Source of the DNA: Bacteroidales bacterium
GTDB taxonomy: Bacteria; Bacteroidota; Bacteroidia; Bacteroidales; UBA6680
Direction: 5' to 3'
Assembly (NCBI GenBank): GCA_025210735.1
Contig: JAOARD010000007.1
Location: 1 to 64,000, forward strand
Length of the DNA: 64,000 bases
Below are positions 9,206 through 17,673 of this stretch, in pieces. Within the stretch, counting starts at the first letter, position 1; each line of letters starts with the position of its first letter. The notes under the pieces were generated by a model. That model was given only the letters and a program-made list of their open reading frames with translations. It was not told where the DNA came from and ran no database searches. A program made the position numbers and the translations under genes.

Positions 9206-10921
9206 TTAAGCTTTGAAAACACCAAGGTCTTTCATCTCAAAATCCATAATATAGTTAAATCTCTCAGCATTCTGAGCCTTAGCTCTCTTAACAAAGATTT
9301 GAGCAGATACTCTGTAATCCTCATCAATTAATGTGTTTGTAAGTAACAGGTAAGACATAATAATGTTACCAGCCATCTCAACTAAACGACGAGCGTGGAA
9401 GTCAAGATAATCGTTACCCTCTTGCTCTGCATTAATTGCTGCAACATGATCAACAGCCTTCTGATACTCTTCAGTAAGCTTTATAAGATCCTGATTCAGG
9501 TAATCCAATTCAGGTGCATACTGCTGAGCAGCATACTCTTTCATCTGGTTTGCAAAAGCACCGGTAGTTACCCCACGAACTGCTGCAACAACCTGTAATT
9601 GCGATGTTCCTTCGTAGATAGTTGTAATACGAGCATCACGATAGATACGCTCAATAGCAAAATCTTTCATGTAACCTGTACCACCATGTACCTGAAGTGA
9701 ATCATATGCAACAGAGTTTGAATACTCTGACGACATAAGCTTAAGAAGCGGAGTAAAAGCATCTGCAAGACGATTATACTTCTTAGCATCCTGACGCTCC
9801 TCTTTTGTAAGAGTTCTGTCCTCAGCAATAAATCCGTACGACTTATATATATCAACAAAACGTGTTGTCTCATAAAGAAGAGCACGATTTGCCTCAACAC
9901 TAACTTTCATGTTTGTAAGAAGCTCATAAACAGCAGGGAACTCAATAATTGGTTTACCGAACTGGATACGCTCCTTAGCATATTTAAGAGCCTCACGGTA
10001 AGCAGCCTCAGCAATACCTACTGACTGAGCACCAACACCAAGACGCGCACCATTCATAAGTGACATTACGTACTTGATAAGACCCAATTTACGATCTCCT
10101 ACAAGTTTAGCAGGAGCATCAGTAAATACAAGCTCACATGTTGGAGAACCCTTAATACCTAATTTATTCTCAATTCTACGAACTACAACAGCATCGTCTG
10201 CTTTGTCGTAAACAAAAAGCGAAAGACCTCTACCATCTGAAGTACCTTCCTCTGAACGAGCAAGAACAAGCGAAACCTCTGCATCACCATTAGTGATAAA
10301 ACGCTTAACACCGTTTAGTAGCCAAACACCTTTCTCTTTATCATAATCTGCTCTAAGCTGAACAGCCTGAAGGTCAGAACCAGCATCCGGCTCTGTAAGA
10401 TCCATTGCTGCTGTAGCACCTTTATTAAAACGAGGAAGGAACTCATCCTTTATCTCCTCTGATGCAAACTCATGAATTGTTTCAGCACAATCCTGAAGAC
10501 CCCAGATGTTAGCAAAACCACCATCAGCTCTTGATACAAGCTCAGCAGCCATAACATAAGGAACCATTGAGAAGTTTAGTCCGCCATATTTACGTGGCAA
10601 CGACATACCTACAACACCAGCCTGAGTAAGAGCATCGTGATTCTCCTGTGTTCCCGGAGCATAAATAACACGACCATTCTCTACCTTAGGACCTACCTGG
10701 TCTACACCTTCAGCATTTGGTGAAATAGTGTTAGCACAAATATCTCCAACAATTTCAAGTACTTTATCGTAGCTATCCATTGCATCTTCAAAATCAACAG
10801 GAGCATAATCGTACTTACCCTTATCTTCGTAATCCTTCTCTTTAAGTGCTACGATCTTTTTCATCAAAGGGTGTTTAAGATGAAATTTAAGATCGGAATT
10901 ATCATTAAAAAAATTATCCAT
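9206..10921 (-). CDS. Acyl-CoA dehydrogenase (long form, ~570 residues)
   Basis: 571 residues, longer than the usual ~380 because of a C-terminal helical extension (from about residue 460). It oxidises an acyl-CoA to the enoyl-CoA with FAD and passes electrons to ETF. The N-terminal helical domain, the FAD motif DLTEPDAGSDLQAVQ and the C-terminal GGTGYMKDFAIERIYRDARI with the catalytic-Glu motif IYEGTSQLQ are visible. It is the last gene of etfB-etfA-acd (gap 29 bp), so ETF encoded here is its likely electron acceptor. Substrate chain length cannot be read; length matches the DmdC-like/long subgroup. Confidence 0.92.
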   Translation of the reverse strand: MDNFFNDNSDLKFHLKHPLMKKIVALKEKDYEDKGKYDYAPVDFEDAMDSYDKVLEIVGDICANTISPNAEGVDQVGPKVENGRVIYAPGTQENHDALTQAGVVGMSLPRKYGGLNFSMVPYVMAAELVSRADGGFANIWGLQDCAETIHEFASEEIKDEFLPRFNKGATAAMDLTEPDAGSDLQAVQLRADYDKEKGVWLLNGVKRFITNGDAEVSLVLARSEEGTSDGRGLSLFVYDKADDAVVVRRIENKLGIKGSPTCELVFTDAPAKLVGDRKLGLIKYVMSLMNGARLGVGAQSVGIAEAAYREALKYAKERIQFGKPIIEFPAVYELLTNMKVSVEANRALLYETTRFVDIYKSYGFIAEDRTLTKEERQDAKKYNRLADAFTPLLKLMSSEYSNSVAYDSLQVHGGTGYMKDFAIERIYRDARITTIYEGTSQLQVVAAVRGVTTGAFANQMKEYAAQQYAPELDYLNQDLIKLTEEYQKAVDHVAAINAEQEGNDYLDFHARRLVEMAGNIIMSYLLLTNTLIDEDYRVSAQIFVKRAKAQNAERFNYIMDFEMKDLGVFKA

Positions 10922-10950
10922 TGCTTCTCTTTTTATTAAACCAAAAAACT

Positions 10951-11970
10951 CTACTTAGTATTCTCTTTGTAGTGCTTAATCATTTTAGGTATAACATCTT
11001 CTACTTTACCCTGAATTGCATAATCTGCAATATTATTAATTGGTGCATTAGGATCGTTATTAATAGAGATAATCATTGCTGACTCCTCCATTCCGGCAGT
11101 ATGCTGAATCTGTCCTGAGATACCACATGCAATATACAGACGAGGACGTACAGTAACACCTGTCTGTCCAATCTGACGGTCATGCTCAACGTATCCGGCA
11201 TCAACAGCAGCACGTGAAGCTCCTACCTCACCACCTAATACTTCAGCCAATTCAAACAGAAGATCGAAATTCTCTTTTGATCCAACACCGTATCCTCCTG
11301 CTATAACTACAGGTGCACCTTTCATATTAACCTTACTAGCCTCCATATGACGCTCAATAATGCTAATAGCAAAATGCTCAGGCTTAAGATACTTCTCCGG
11401 ATCAAGTTTAACTAACTCACCTTCGTAATTAGCATCAAAAATCTCTTTCTTCATCACACCCTCGCGTACTGTAGCCATCTGCGGACGGTGATCAGGGTTA
11501 ATAATTGTTGCAATGATATTACCTCCAAAAGCAGGACGTATTTGATACAACAACTGATCATATTTTGTGTCAGTCTTTTTCTCGTAATGATCGCCAATAA
11601 TAAGGCTTGTACAGTCTGCTGTAAGACCACTATGAAGTGCCGATGATACCTTTGGACCAAGGTCACGACCTATAGATGTTGCTCCTAAAAGCGCAATCTG
11701 TGGCTTAAGCTCATCAAACAATCCTACCATAATAGCAGAGTGTGGTGCTGTAACATATGGATACAGACGCTCATCATCTGCTGTATATACTGTATCAACT
11801 CCAAAAGGGTAAAGTGTCTTCTCAATACCATCAAGGTTTGAACCAATTACCAACGCCTCAAGTTTACAGTTTAACTCTGTTGCCAAAGTGCGTCCTTTGG
11901 TCAACAACTCAAGGCTCACATCTGCAACCTTTCCGTCCTCTATCTCGCAGTAAACAAATAAATTATTCAC
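10951..11970 (-). CDS. etfA: Electron transfer flavoprotein, alpha subunit
   Basis: 339 residues. The C-terminal FAD domain has VVIAGGYGVGSKENF, GASRAAVDAGYVEHDRQIGQ, YIACGISGQIQHTAGM and INNDPNAPINNIADY, the canonical EtfA signature. It pairs with EtfB to carry electrons between acyl-CoA dehydrogenase and another redox partner. Start codon is GTG (11970). It sits 29 bp after etfB and 29 bp before the dehydrogenase gene, one operon. Whether this ETF is a plain or a bifurcating type cannot be settled from sequence alone. Confidence 0.95.
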   Translation of the reverse strand: MNNLFVYCEIEDGKVADVSLELLTKGRTLATELNCKLEALVIGSNLDGIEKTLYPFGVDTVYTADDERLYPYVTAPHSAIMVGLFDELKPQIALLGATSIGRDLGPKVSSALHSGLTADCTSLIIGDHYEKKTDTKYDQLLYQIRPAFGGNIIATIINPDHRPQMATVREGVMKKEIFDANYEGELVKLDPEKYLKPEHFAISIIERHMEASKVNMKGAPVVIAGGYGVGSKENFDLLFELAEVLGGEVGASRAAVDAGYVEHDRQIGQTGVTVRPRLYIACGISGQIQHTAGMEESAMIISINNDPNAPINNIADYAIQGKVEDVIPKMIKHYKENTK

Positions 11971-11999
11971 AATTATAATTTTTTACGTTAATAAATAGG

Positions 12000-12872
12000 T
12001 TAACCAATAGTATGATTTTCAATAAGCCCTTTCATAAGCTCATTAATCTCAGCATCAGAGTCTGAAAGAACCATTGCCTCTTTTGCTTTGAAAACCACAT
12101 TCTCTATCTTCTTAACTTTTGTAGGCGAACCTGAAAGTCCAAGTTCAGCTACGTCAGCGTCAACATCAGTAACACCCCACTCCGGTATAACAAGCTCCGG
12201 ACGCTCTGTTCTGATATCTATATAATCATCTGTAGTATCTTGCAACTCAGTAACTGTTCTTGCATGCTTAAACTTCATAACAGCTTTAGCATTACGTGAA
12301 CGACACTCAGGTGCCGATGCGTTTACAGTAACCATTATTGGCATAGGTCCTGAAACAACCTCAACACCACGCTCTAATCTGCGTTTTACTGTAATTACAT
12401 CTTTTTCTATAGATTGAATCTCCTCAGCATATGTAATCTGGTTTAGTCCAAGCTTATCAGCAACCTGTGGACCAACCTGAGCAGTATCACCGTCAATTGC
12501 CTGACGACCTGCTATAATAATATCCGGATTCATCTTCTTTACAGCCAATGATATTGCATATGATGTAGCCAGTGTATCAGATCCTGCAAACTTTCTGTCT
12601 GTTAGCAACACTCCACCATCTGCACCACGGAACATACCCTCACGGATAATCTCTGAAGCACGTGTAGGACCCATTGTTAATATAGAAACTGTAGACCCCT
12701 CATATCTATCTTTTAATCTCAATGCCTGTTCTAGAGCGTTAAGGTCTTCCGGGTTAAAAATAGCCGGCAAAGCACCTCTATTTACTGTCCCATCGGCCTT
12801 CATAGCGTCCTTGCCCACATTACGTGTATCAGGCACCTGTTTCGCCAAAACAACAATTTTTAATCCTTTCAT
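12000..12872 (-). CDS. etfB: Electron transfer flavoprotein, beta subunit
   Basis: 290 residues from the ATG at 12872. MKGLKIVVLAKQVPDT is the standard EtfB start; an upstream TTG (12911) lies inside the promoter and is rejected. Family motifs include NPEDLNALEQALRLKD, ILTMGPTRASEIIREGMFRGAD and AGRQAIDGDTAQVGPQVA (nucleotide binding). It is the first gene of etfB-etfA-acd, transcribed from the promoter at 12909-12939. Confidence 0.95.
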   Translation of the reverse strand: MKGLKIVVLAKQVPDTRNVGKDAMKADGTVNRGALPAIFNPEDLNALEQALRLKDRYEGSTVSILTMGPTRASEIIREGMFRGADGGVLLTDRKFAGSDTLATSYAISLAVKKMNPDIIIAGRQAIDGDTAQVGPQVADKLGLNQITYAEEIQSIEKDVITVKRRLERGVEVVSGPMPIMVTVNASAPECRSRNAKAVMKFKHARTVTELQDTTDDYIDIRTERPELVIPEWGVTDVDADVAELGLSGSPTKVKKIENVVFKAKEAMVLSDSDAEINELMKGLIENHTIG

Positions 12873-12908
12873 TTTTCTTATTTTGAGTAATTTACTAAGA
12901 ATCAACGC

Positions 12909-12939
12909 CAAAGATAAAAAAGGCTTTTTTTATTACAAA
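12909..12939 (-). promoter_or_regulatory. Promoter of the etfBA operon
   Basis: On the minus strand TTTG (12939-12936), 19 bp, then TATCTTTG (12916-12909): an exact match to the Bacteroidota promoter TTTG-N19-TAnnTTTG. Predicted start near 12902, 30 nt before the etfB ATG. An inverted repeat AAGGCTTT/AAAGCCTT (12920-12927 and 12941-12948) straddles the -33 box and could be an operator. Confidence 0.8.
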
Positions 12940-13117
12940 CAAAGCCTTGTATTTAATGCATAACTTAAAGATTCTTAACACTCATTTTGCGTTATTTAGA
13001 TTCAGTCTAAAGAAAAACATGCTTTACATGAAGATTTCTTCAGCTATTTCTTACAATATTTGCACCTGTTTTTATCTTTTTACATATAAAAGAGACTCTT
13101 TATACCTAAAATTATAA

Positions 13118-13172
13118 CCAAATGAAACGAAGCATGAGAAAAAATTTTCACACACACGAGAATGATTAATTA
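13118..13172 (+). ncRNA. Dispersed leader motif, copy A (3' arm missing)
   Basis: Contains AAATGAAACGAAGCATGAGA, an AAAAttTTTT mini-hairpin, then TTCACACACACGAGAATGAT, nearly identical to the copy at 32696. The expected closing arm (GTTTCATTTG) is absent, so this copy seems truncated. It is about 400 bp from the next gene. Confidence 0.5.
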
Positions 13173-13302
13173 CATTATCCGGCGCTTTTTTATTCCTGCT
13201 GCATAGACTTTCCTTTTACATATACATATCATAAATAATCACAGTACATTATTATAATAACATAATTATAACAATGTACTGTGTTATAAATTACTCTTTT
13301 AT

Positions 13303-13310
13303 TATATTTG
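13303..13310 (+). promoter_or_regulatory. TAnnTTTG promoter box before the barrel gene
   Basis: TATATTTG followed by CACC, the common Bacteroidota -7 context. It would give a leader of about 250 nt before the ATG at 13570. The -33 box is weak. Confidence 0.45.
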
Positions 13311-13569
13311 CACCCGGTTTCTGAACCAATATCGACAAGTATTACATATTATATTTAAACTTTACAGACATTTATGACAAGTTGCATAATAGTGTGAGAG
13401 CTGTATAATACACTCTTAAACAACTATTCAATTACAGAACATTTTAAAACATTAAATCCTCATATAAATTTAATTGCAGAATTAATTAAGCGTATAACAC
13501 TTACTTATTATAGAATATAAGATGGGTTGTTACACCAGTTAAATATGCAGTAAACAAATAAATAAGTTA

Positions 13570-14106
13570 ATGAAACATTTATTAAGGAAACACATTGTTG
13601 TATTATTTGTGTTAATCTCAGCTTCTGCATATTCGCAGGATAGCACCAAGTTTATTGTTGGTGGTGGAATCGGTGGTAGTTACAATAAAGTAACTGAGGA
13701 AATAACTTATAATAATTCAATTTTCGAGTATACTGAAAAAAAATTAGCCTTAAAAGGATTCTTTGGCTTCAAAATATCTAAAAACAAGATATTGGGTGCT
13801 GACTTTGGATTAACATATGAAGATTTTTTTGATGATATCACAATCCAGTTTCACCCTTTTTTAAGATTCATGCTAAAAAACAATCTTTTTATACATACAA
13901 GTATAGGTACTGATATCTTTTTGTCCAAATATAGCTCAAATACGTTTGTAAATCTTCAGGGAGGAGTTGGAATTGGATACGATATTAAATTAACAGATAA
14001 TGTATCTCTGCAACCATTGTTTAAATGTTCATATATAACAGATTCTGATTTGGAAAACTACACTGTAGCATCATCACTAAGTCTGGATTTTGTATACAAA
14101 TTCTAG
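13570..14106 (+). CDS. Outer-membrane beta-barrel protein, paralogue 1 of 3
   Basis: 178 residues: signal peptide (MKHLLRKHIVVLFVLISASAYSQ) then amphipathic strands ending SLDFVYKF, the C-terminal aromatic of an outer-membrane barrel. FIVGGGIGGSYN at the mature N-terminus matches FITGGNAGLNFN and FSVGIGVGLGLN in the next two genes, so the three are tandem paralogues. Family resembles small OprF/porin-like beta-barrels (OMP_b-brl). Role unknown; such proteins often maintain envelope contacts or are surface exposed. It is the first gene of the set and follows a long leader. Confidence 0.8.
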   Translation: MKHLLRKHIVVLFVLISASAYSQDSTKFIVGGGIGGSYNKVTEEITYNNSIFEYTEKKLALKGFFGFKISKNKILGADFGLTYEDFFDDITIQFHPFLRFMLKNNLFIHTSIGTDIFLSKYSSNTFVNLQGGVGIGYDIKLTDNVSLQPLFKCSYITDSDLENYTVASSLSLDFVYKF

Positions 14107-14144
14107 GCGGTTAAAATAATAAGCATTAATAAATTTAATTCTAA

Positions 14145-14213
14145 TCAGATAATAAATGCATAAATAAGATTTTTCTCGCACACCGAGATGATTGTAAATG
14201 TAGTTTCATCTGA
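14145..14213 (+). ncRNA. Dispersed leader motif, copy C (before barrel gene 2)
   Basis: TCAGAT (14145-14150) pairs with ATCTGA (14208-14213). The 3' half (GATGATTGTAAATGTAGTTTC, then ATCTGACAAATGA) matches copies at 32696 and 58470; the 5' half is diverged. The ATG inside ACAAATG belongs to the motif; in the copy at 32696 it is ATA, so translation more likely starts at 14238. Confidence 0.55.
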
Positions 14214-14237
14214 CAAATGAAAAGAAAGAATAAAAAA

Positions 14238-14822
14238 ATGAAACATTTAAAACTATATATAGCATTTCTGTCTGTTTTTGTATGCACAAATATATTAGCT
14301 CAAAAACAGACAAAGTTTATAACAGGAGGAAATGCTGGTTTAAATTTCAATTTTAACGAAAACCACAAACAATTAAGCATGTCTTGTTCTCCCATGTTAG
14401 GATACAGATTAACAAAAAATATTGTTATTGGTACTGAGTTATACACTTCTGTATCATTTGCCTTTACAAAAGGTGAATTAACAAACAGGAATATTGAAAT
14501 TGGAATAACTCCTTTTGTTCAACTCTACATTACAAAAAACATATTTTTCAAACCCAATGTAGGTATTGGATTTGCTAAACATTACGACAAACCATATAAT
14601 AGTTTTAATAAAAGAGGAGAGTATACACTAAACTATAAAACAATAACATATGGCCTGGGCATCGGTTATGATATACATATAACCAACAGCTTCTCTATTA
14701 CACCTATTATAGGTTACCAGTTTACCGATCTTGAGAATACAAAATGGCCAAAAGGTTACAAAAGAGGTTATAAAAAACAAGATGCAATAGAACTTAGAGT
14801 AGGCTTTGTATACCGATTTTAG
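14238..14822 (+). CDS. Outer-membrane beta-barrel protein, paralogue 2 of 3
   Basis: 194 residues from the ATG at 14238, chosen because the signal peptide begins there (MKHLKLYIAFLSVFVCTNILAQ) and because an upstream ATG (14217) lies in the conserved leader motif. The mature part is a predicted 8-strand barrel ending ELRVGFVYRF. It is clearly related to its two neighbours; the MKHLKLY start is shared with paralogue 3. Role unknown. Confidence 0.8.
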   Translation: MKHLKLYIAFLSVFVCTNILAQKQTKFITGGNAGLNFNFNENHKQLSMSCSPMLGYRLTKNIVIGTELYTSVSFAFTKGELTNRNIEIGITPFVQLYITKNIFFKPNVGIGFAKHYDKPYNSFNKRGEYTLNYKTITYGLGIGYDIHITNSFSITPIIGYQFTDLENTKWPKGYKRGYKKQDAIELRVGFVYRF

Positions 14823-14932
14823 ATTTAGATAATTAAAAACAGAATATTTATATGCATATAAACAGATATAAAGATTTCTCAAACAGTGAAAAACCAATAT
14901 TTATATCTGTGCATATGCCAAAAATTAAACTC

Positions 14933-15511
14933 ATGAAACATTTAAAACTATATGCTATAGTAGCTTTTGCTCTAATCAGCATTACATCATTCGCGCAGGA
15001 TCAGAAAAAATTCTCTGTAGGTATTGGAGTTGGGTTAGGCTTGAATCTGAATAACGATCTTGGTTCAGTTGCATCATCAGAATCAATAATATTTGGTTAC
15101 CGTATTGGTGAAAAAACAGTAATTGGAGCTGAGCTTACAGGAGATATTTACTGGAAAACATCCGATAACATAATCGACAAAAACACTAATGACATTTACT
15201 TTAGTCCTTTTGCTCAATTCTATCTATTAAAGAAGTTATATCTTAAACCAATAGTTGGTATCGGATATGCCACTTGTGTAGAGAGTTCATGGTATACTCA
15301 AAAAGATAAAAATAAATATGGGTATCTGTTAACAACACTTGGTCTTGATTTTGGTTACGATATTAACATATCAAGCCGATTTAAACTATCGCCATCTGTT
15401 GGTTACAGACATATAAACTATAGTGTCAAAGATTCACCAAAAGGTATTACAGGAAGAGATATAAAAAGAGATAACATAAATATAAGATGTGCATTCTCTT
15501 ACAACTTCTAA
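14933..15511 (+). CDS. Outer-membrane beta-barrel protein, paralogue 3 of 3
   Basis: 192 residues from the ATG at 14933, where the signal peptide (MKHLKLYAIVAFALISITSFAQ) starts; an in-frame ATG at 14852 would add 27 charged residues and is rejected. Predicted barrel ends INIRCAFSYNF. Between paralogues 2 and 3 are only about 110 bp, so they may be cotranscribed up to the terminator at 15541. Confidence 0.8.
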   Translation: MKHLKLYAIVAFALISITSFAQDQKKFSVGIGVGLGLNLNNDLGSVASSESIIFGYRIGEKTVIGAELTGDIYWKTSDNIIDKNTNDIYFSPFAQFYLLKKLYLKPIVGIGYATCVESSWYTQKDKNKYGYLLTTLGLDFGYDINISSRFKLSPSVGYRHINYSVKDSPKGITGRDIKRDNINIRCAFSYNF

Positions 15512-15540
15512 AGAATAGCCTAAAAATATTATTACAAAAA

Positions 15541-15567
15541 ATGCTGCCCTATTGAGCAGCATTTTTT
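15541..15567. terminator. Bidirectional terminator
   Basis: ATGCTGC (15541-15547) pairs with GCAGCAT (15556-15562) and is followed by TTTTT; A-rich before it, so it works for both convergent transcripts. Confidence 0.85.
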
Positions 15568-15601
15568 GTATTCAGACATTATGCCTGATACAACATATCC
15601 T

Positions 15602-15928
15602 TTAAGCCTGAAATGTTGGTCCGCCAAATCCCATTGGTATCGGAGGGTTATTATCTTCAGAACTATTTATCTTTCCGTGCTGAGCCTCATACTTTGTAAT
15701 ATTCTCTTGCAGTGCACCCATTAAACGCTTTGCATGCTCCGGCGTTAATATCACTCTCGATTTAACTGGTGCTTTTGGCATACCTGGCATCACCCTCACA
15801 AAATCTATAACAAACTCGGCATGCGAATGTGTAATAACCGCCAGATTAGAATATGTTCCCTGTGCAGTTTCGTCTGTAAGCTCTATACTTATCTCTCCCG
15901 GCTTTGGCCCGTTAGTATTATCTTCCAT
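15602..15928 (-). CDS. DUF3467-family protein
   Basis: 108 residues. The core ISIELTDETAQGTYSNLAVI...HAEFVIDFVRVMPGMPKAPVKSRVILTPEHAKRL (given in parts) is the DUF3467 family, small cytosolic proteins widely conserved in Bacteroidota and other bacteria with no established function. It lies 57 bp after the GNAT gene on the same strand and ends at a shared terminator. Confidence 0.9.
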   Translation of the reverse strand: MEDNTNGPKPGEISIELTDETAQGTYSNLAVITHSHAEFVIDFVRVMPGMPKAPVKSRVILTPEHAKRLMGALQENITKYEAQHGKINSSEDNNPPIPMGFGGPTFQA

Positions 15929-15985
15929 AACTCTCGTTTTTTATTTCCAGCTCTAAAGTATACAATATTATTGTTTAACACAAAA

Positions 15986-16501
15986 TCAATTATCTATCCA
16001 CTCCTCTCTCAGAACAGACATTATTAACTTATCATGAAAAACTTCATCTCTGTAGCACGCCTTACGCATTCTGCCTTCGTATATAAAACCTGCCTTCTCA
16101 TAAGCCTTTACTCCTGCCCCATTAATATCTGATACTGTAAGCATTATTCTGTTCAGTTTATACTCCGTAAAACCAATCTTTAATATCTCGTTGGTTACAT
16201 AAGTGCCAATACCTCTGTTCCAGTAACGTTTATCTCCAATAAATATATAGTACTCACCAGACATATTTATATCAGAAATACTACATATTCCTGCATATCC
16301 AATAAGTTTTCCTGTATCAATATCCTCTATCCCTAAACACAAACCGGAATCATCCAACAATTTGCTGAACCACTTATCTATATCTGTTTCTGACTGTAAT
16401 CTCTGAAAAACTGTAAGCGAATACTTTATCGACTCATCATCATTAATCCAGTTATAGAAATACTTAACATCATCACTACTCAGTACCCTTAAATTAACCA
16501 T
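15986..16501 (-). CDS. GNAT acetyltransferase (RimJ/RimL type)
   Basis: 171 residues from the ATG at 16501. The N-terminal LRVLSSDDVKYFYNWINDDE, the acetyl-CoA motif with KRYWNRGIGTYVTNEIL and GVKAYEKAGFIYEGRMRKACYRDEVFHD are those of RimJ/RimL-like N-acetyltransferases; targets could be a protein N-terminus, a sugar or a small amine. A GTG start at 16525 would lie beside the promoter box CAAATATA (TATATTTG on the minus strand, 16527-16534), so the ATG is preferred. Followed by the DUF3467 gene. Confidence 0.85.
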   Translation of the reverse strand: MVNLRVLSSDDVKYFYNWINDDESIKYSLTVFQRLQSETDIDKWFSKLLDDSGLCLGIEDIDTGKLIGYAGICSISDINMSGEYYIFIGDKRYWNRGIGTYVTNEILKIGFTEYKLNRIMLTVSDINGAGVKAYEKAGFIYEGRMRKACYRDEVFHDKLIMSVLREEWIDN

Positions 16502-16576
16502 ACACTTTTCAGAAATTTTATTCACTCAAATATAGTACTCTTCTGCACTCATAACAGATTTTGATTAATTTCAATT

Positions 16577-16595
16577 TAGTTGTACATTGCAACCA
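16577..16595. promoter_or_regulatory. Predicted MarR operator before marR
   Basis: TAGTTG-N7-CAACCA, a 19-bp near palindrome with TAGTTGTACATTGCAACCA. The same element, with perfect arms, is at 17552-17570 before the amidohydrolase gene. MarR proteins typically bind 16-20-bp palindromes of this kind (TTGC...GCAA core), so autoregulation is likely. Confidence 0.65.
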
Positions 16596-16608
16596 TATTT
16601 TATCTAAG

Positions 16609-16686
16609 TTAATAAAACAGAGCATAAGAGTGGTTACTCTAAAAGAGAATTATAACCAGATTATGATCATTACATACAGTCATTAA
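16609..16686 (+). ncRNA. Dispersed leader motif, copy E (divergent, before marR)
   Basis: TTAAT (16609-16613) can pair with ATTAA (16682-16686); inside are AAAACAGAGCATAAGAGT and the mini-hairpin AGAGTGGTTACTCT, in the place where other copies have GAATGGCCATTC. The sequence differs but the fold is kept. It ends 16 nt before the marR ATG. Confidence 0.4.
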
Positions 16687-16702
16687 GAAACAAATTATAA
16701 AA

Positions 16703-17125
16703 ATGAAGAACACAAATACATCATCGCTAATAAATATTGCAGCCAGATTACTTTCAGGTACACTACAACAAAATCTTATTAATAGTAATATAGATATATC
16801 GGTTGAACAGTGGCGATTACTCTACTACTTATGGGAAAAGGATGGCATTACACAAAAGGAGTTAGCTAAAATTGCAAATAAAGAGAAGAGCACAATAACC
16901 AGACAGGTATCTGAACTCGAAAAAAAGGGTTACATAATAAAAGATAGTAATGGCAGCGACAAAAGAAACAATCTTATATATGTAAGTAAAAAAGGCAAAG
17001 CAATTAAAGCCAAAGCCCTGTCGATTGCAGATGATATTACAATTAAAGCAGAAAGCAATATAGAAAAACAGGAGTTAGATATCTTTATTAAGGTGCTGCA
17101 TAAATATATAGGTAATATACAATAA
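16703..17125 (+). CDS. MarR-family transcriptional regulator
   Basis: 140 residues with the winged helix-turn-helix typical of MarR: EQWRLLYYLWEKDGITQKELAKIANKEKSTITRQVSELEKKGYI, then the wing (SNGSDKRNNLIYVSKKGKAI), each shown in short parts. MarR proteins are dimeric repressors released by ligands or oxidants. Palindromes before this gene and before 17674 suggest that it controls itself and the amidohydrolase-protease pair. The following gene starts 1 bp after its stop. I see no conserved N-terminal Cys that would mark an OhrR-type redox sensor. Confidence 0.92.
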   Translation: MKNTNTSSLINIAARLLSGTLQQNLINSNIDISVEQWRLLYYLWEKDGITQKELAKIANKEKSTITRQVSELEKKGYIIKDSNGSDKRNNLIYVSKKGKAIKAKALSIADDITIKAESNIEKQELDIFIKVLHKYIGNIQ

Positions 17126-17126
17126 T

Positions 17127-17546
17127 ATGAACCTCTGCATTTGCTATAGACCCGAAGAAGCCTGCTCAATTGCAGATATAATATGTACACTAATCCAGCC
17201 AAAAGATCCTGTAGTAAAAAACACTCTGATTAATAATAGTGTACACATTAATGCTATAGGATCATCAGGCTCAATCAGCACTGAACAGGATTCAGAAATC
17301 ATACACAATTCATTTGTTGTTACAGACAACTATACAACAACAAAAAACGAAACCGGAGATATAATAATTGCCTCTGATAAAACCAGAAACATAACCAATT
17401 TAACAGATACATATTGCTTTAGCCTCATCAAAAGTAATATAAACAAAAATAGCAAAGAAACAGTATTTGAATCACTTGGCTTTACAGCGGAGGATATTGC
17501 CATAGCTCTGGTATGCTATAAAACATACACGAACAAAAAAATTTAA
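17127..17546 (+). CDS. Unrecognised protein cotranscribed with marR
   Basis: 139 residues starting 1 bp after the marR stop, so translational coupling is likely. No family recognised. It begins MNLCICYRPEEACSIADIIC (three Cys in the first 20 residues), has a Thr/Asn/Asp-rich middle and ends with FESLGFTAEDIAIALVCYKT. There is no signal peptide or membrane segment. It could be a ligand-binding partner of MarR or a detoxifying protein; there is no direct evidence for either. Confidence 0.6.
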   Translation: MNLCICYRPEEACSIADIICTLIQPKDPVVKNTLINNSVHINAIGSSGSISTEQDSEIIHNSFVVTDNYTTTKNETGDIIIASDKTRNITNLTDTYCFSLIKSNINKNSKETVFESLGFTAEDIAIALVCYKTYTNKKI

Positions 17547-17551
17547 TCAAA

Positions 17552-17570
17552 TAGTTGCACAATACAACTA
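17552..17570. promoter_or_regulatory. Predicted MarR operator before the amidohydrolase
   Basis: TAGTTGCACAATACAACTA: TAGTTG and CAACTA are perfect inverted arms around 7 bp, matching the element at 16577-16595. It is about 100 bp upstream of the ATG at 17674. Confidence 0.7.
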
Positions 17571-17673
17571 AAAAATTGGTGTCCAATAAGCATATTAAAA
17601 AATAACTGAAACTAAAATGAGTAAGAAATTCACAACTAATAACATAACATTATTTACTACAAATTTTAAAAAC

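Larger units (their letters stand above)
12949..13569. other. Intergenic region between divergent genes
   Basis: About 620 bp between etfB (-) and the first barrel gene (+). It holds a truncated copy of the dispersed leader motif (13118-13172) and two ATATTTGCACC boxes (near 13048 and 13304), of which the second is a full TAnnTTTG promoter element. No open frame or terminator is convincing. The first box may drive a short untranslated transcript containing the motif. Confidence 0.5.

Noticed and set aside
12920..12948. Terminator or attenuator in the etfB leader
   Set aside because: The hairpin overlaps the -33 element and spacer of an exact promoter, so it would not be part of the transcript; an operator is more likely.
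14217..14237. ATG at 14217 as start of the second barrel gene
   Set aside because: It is part of the conserved ACAAATG of the leader motif; in another copy this ATG is ATA, and the signal peptide starts at 14238.
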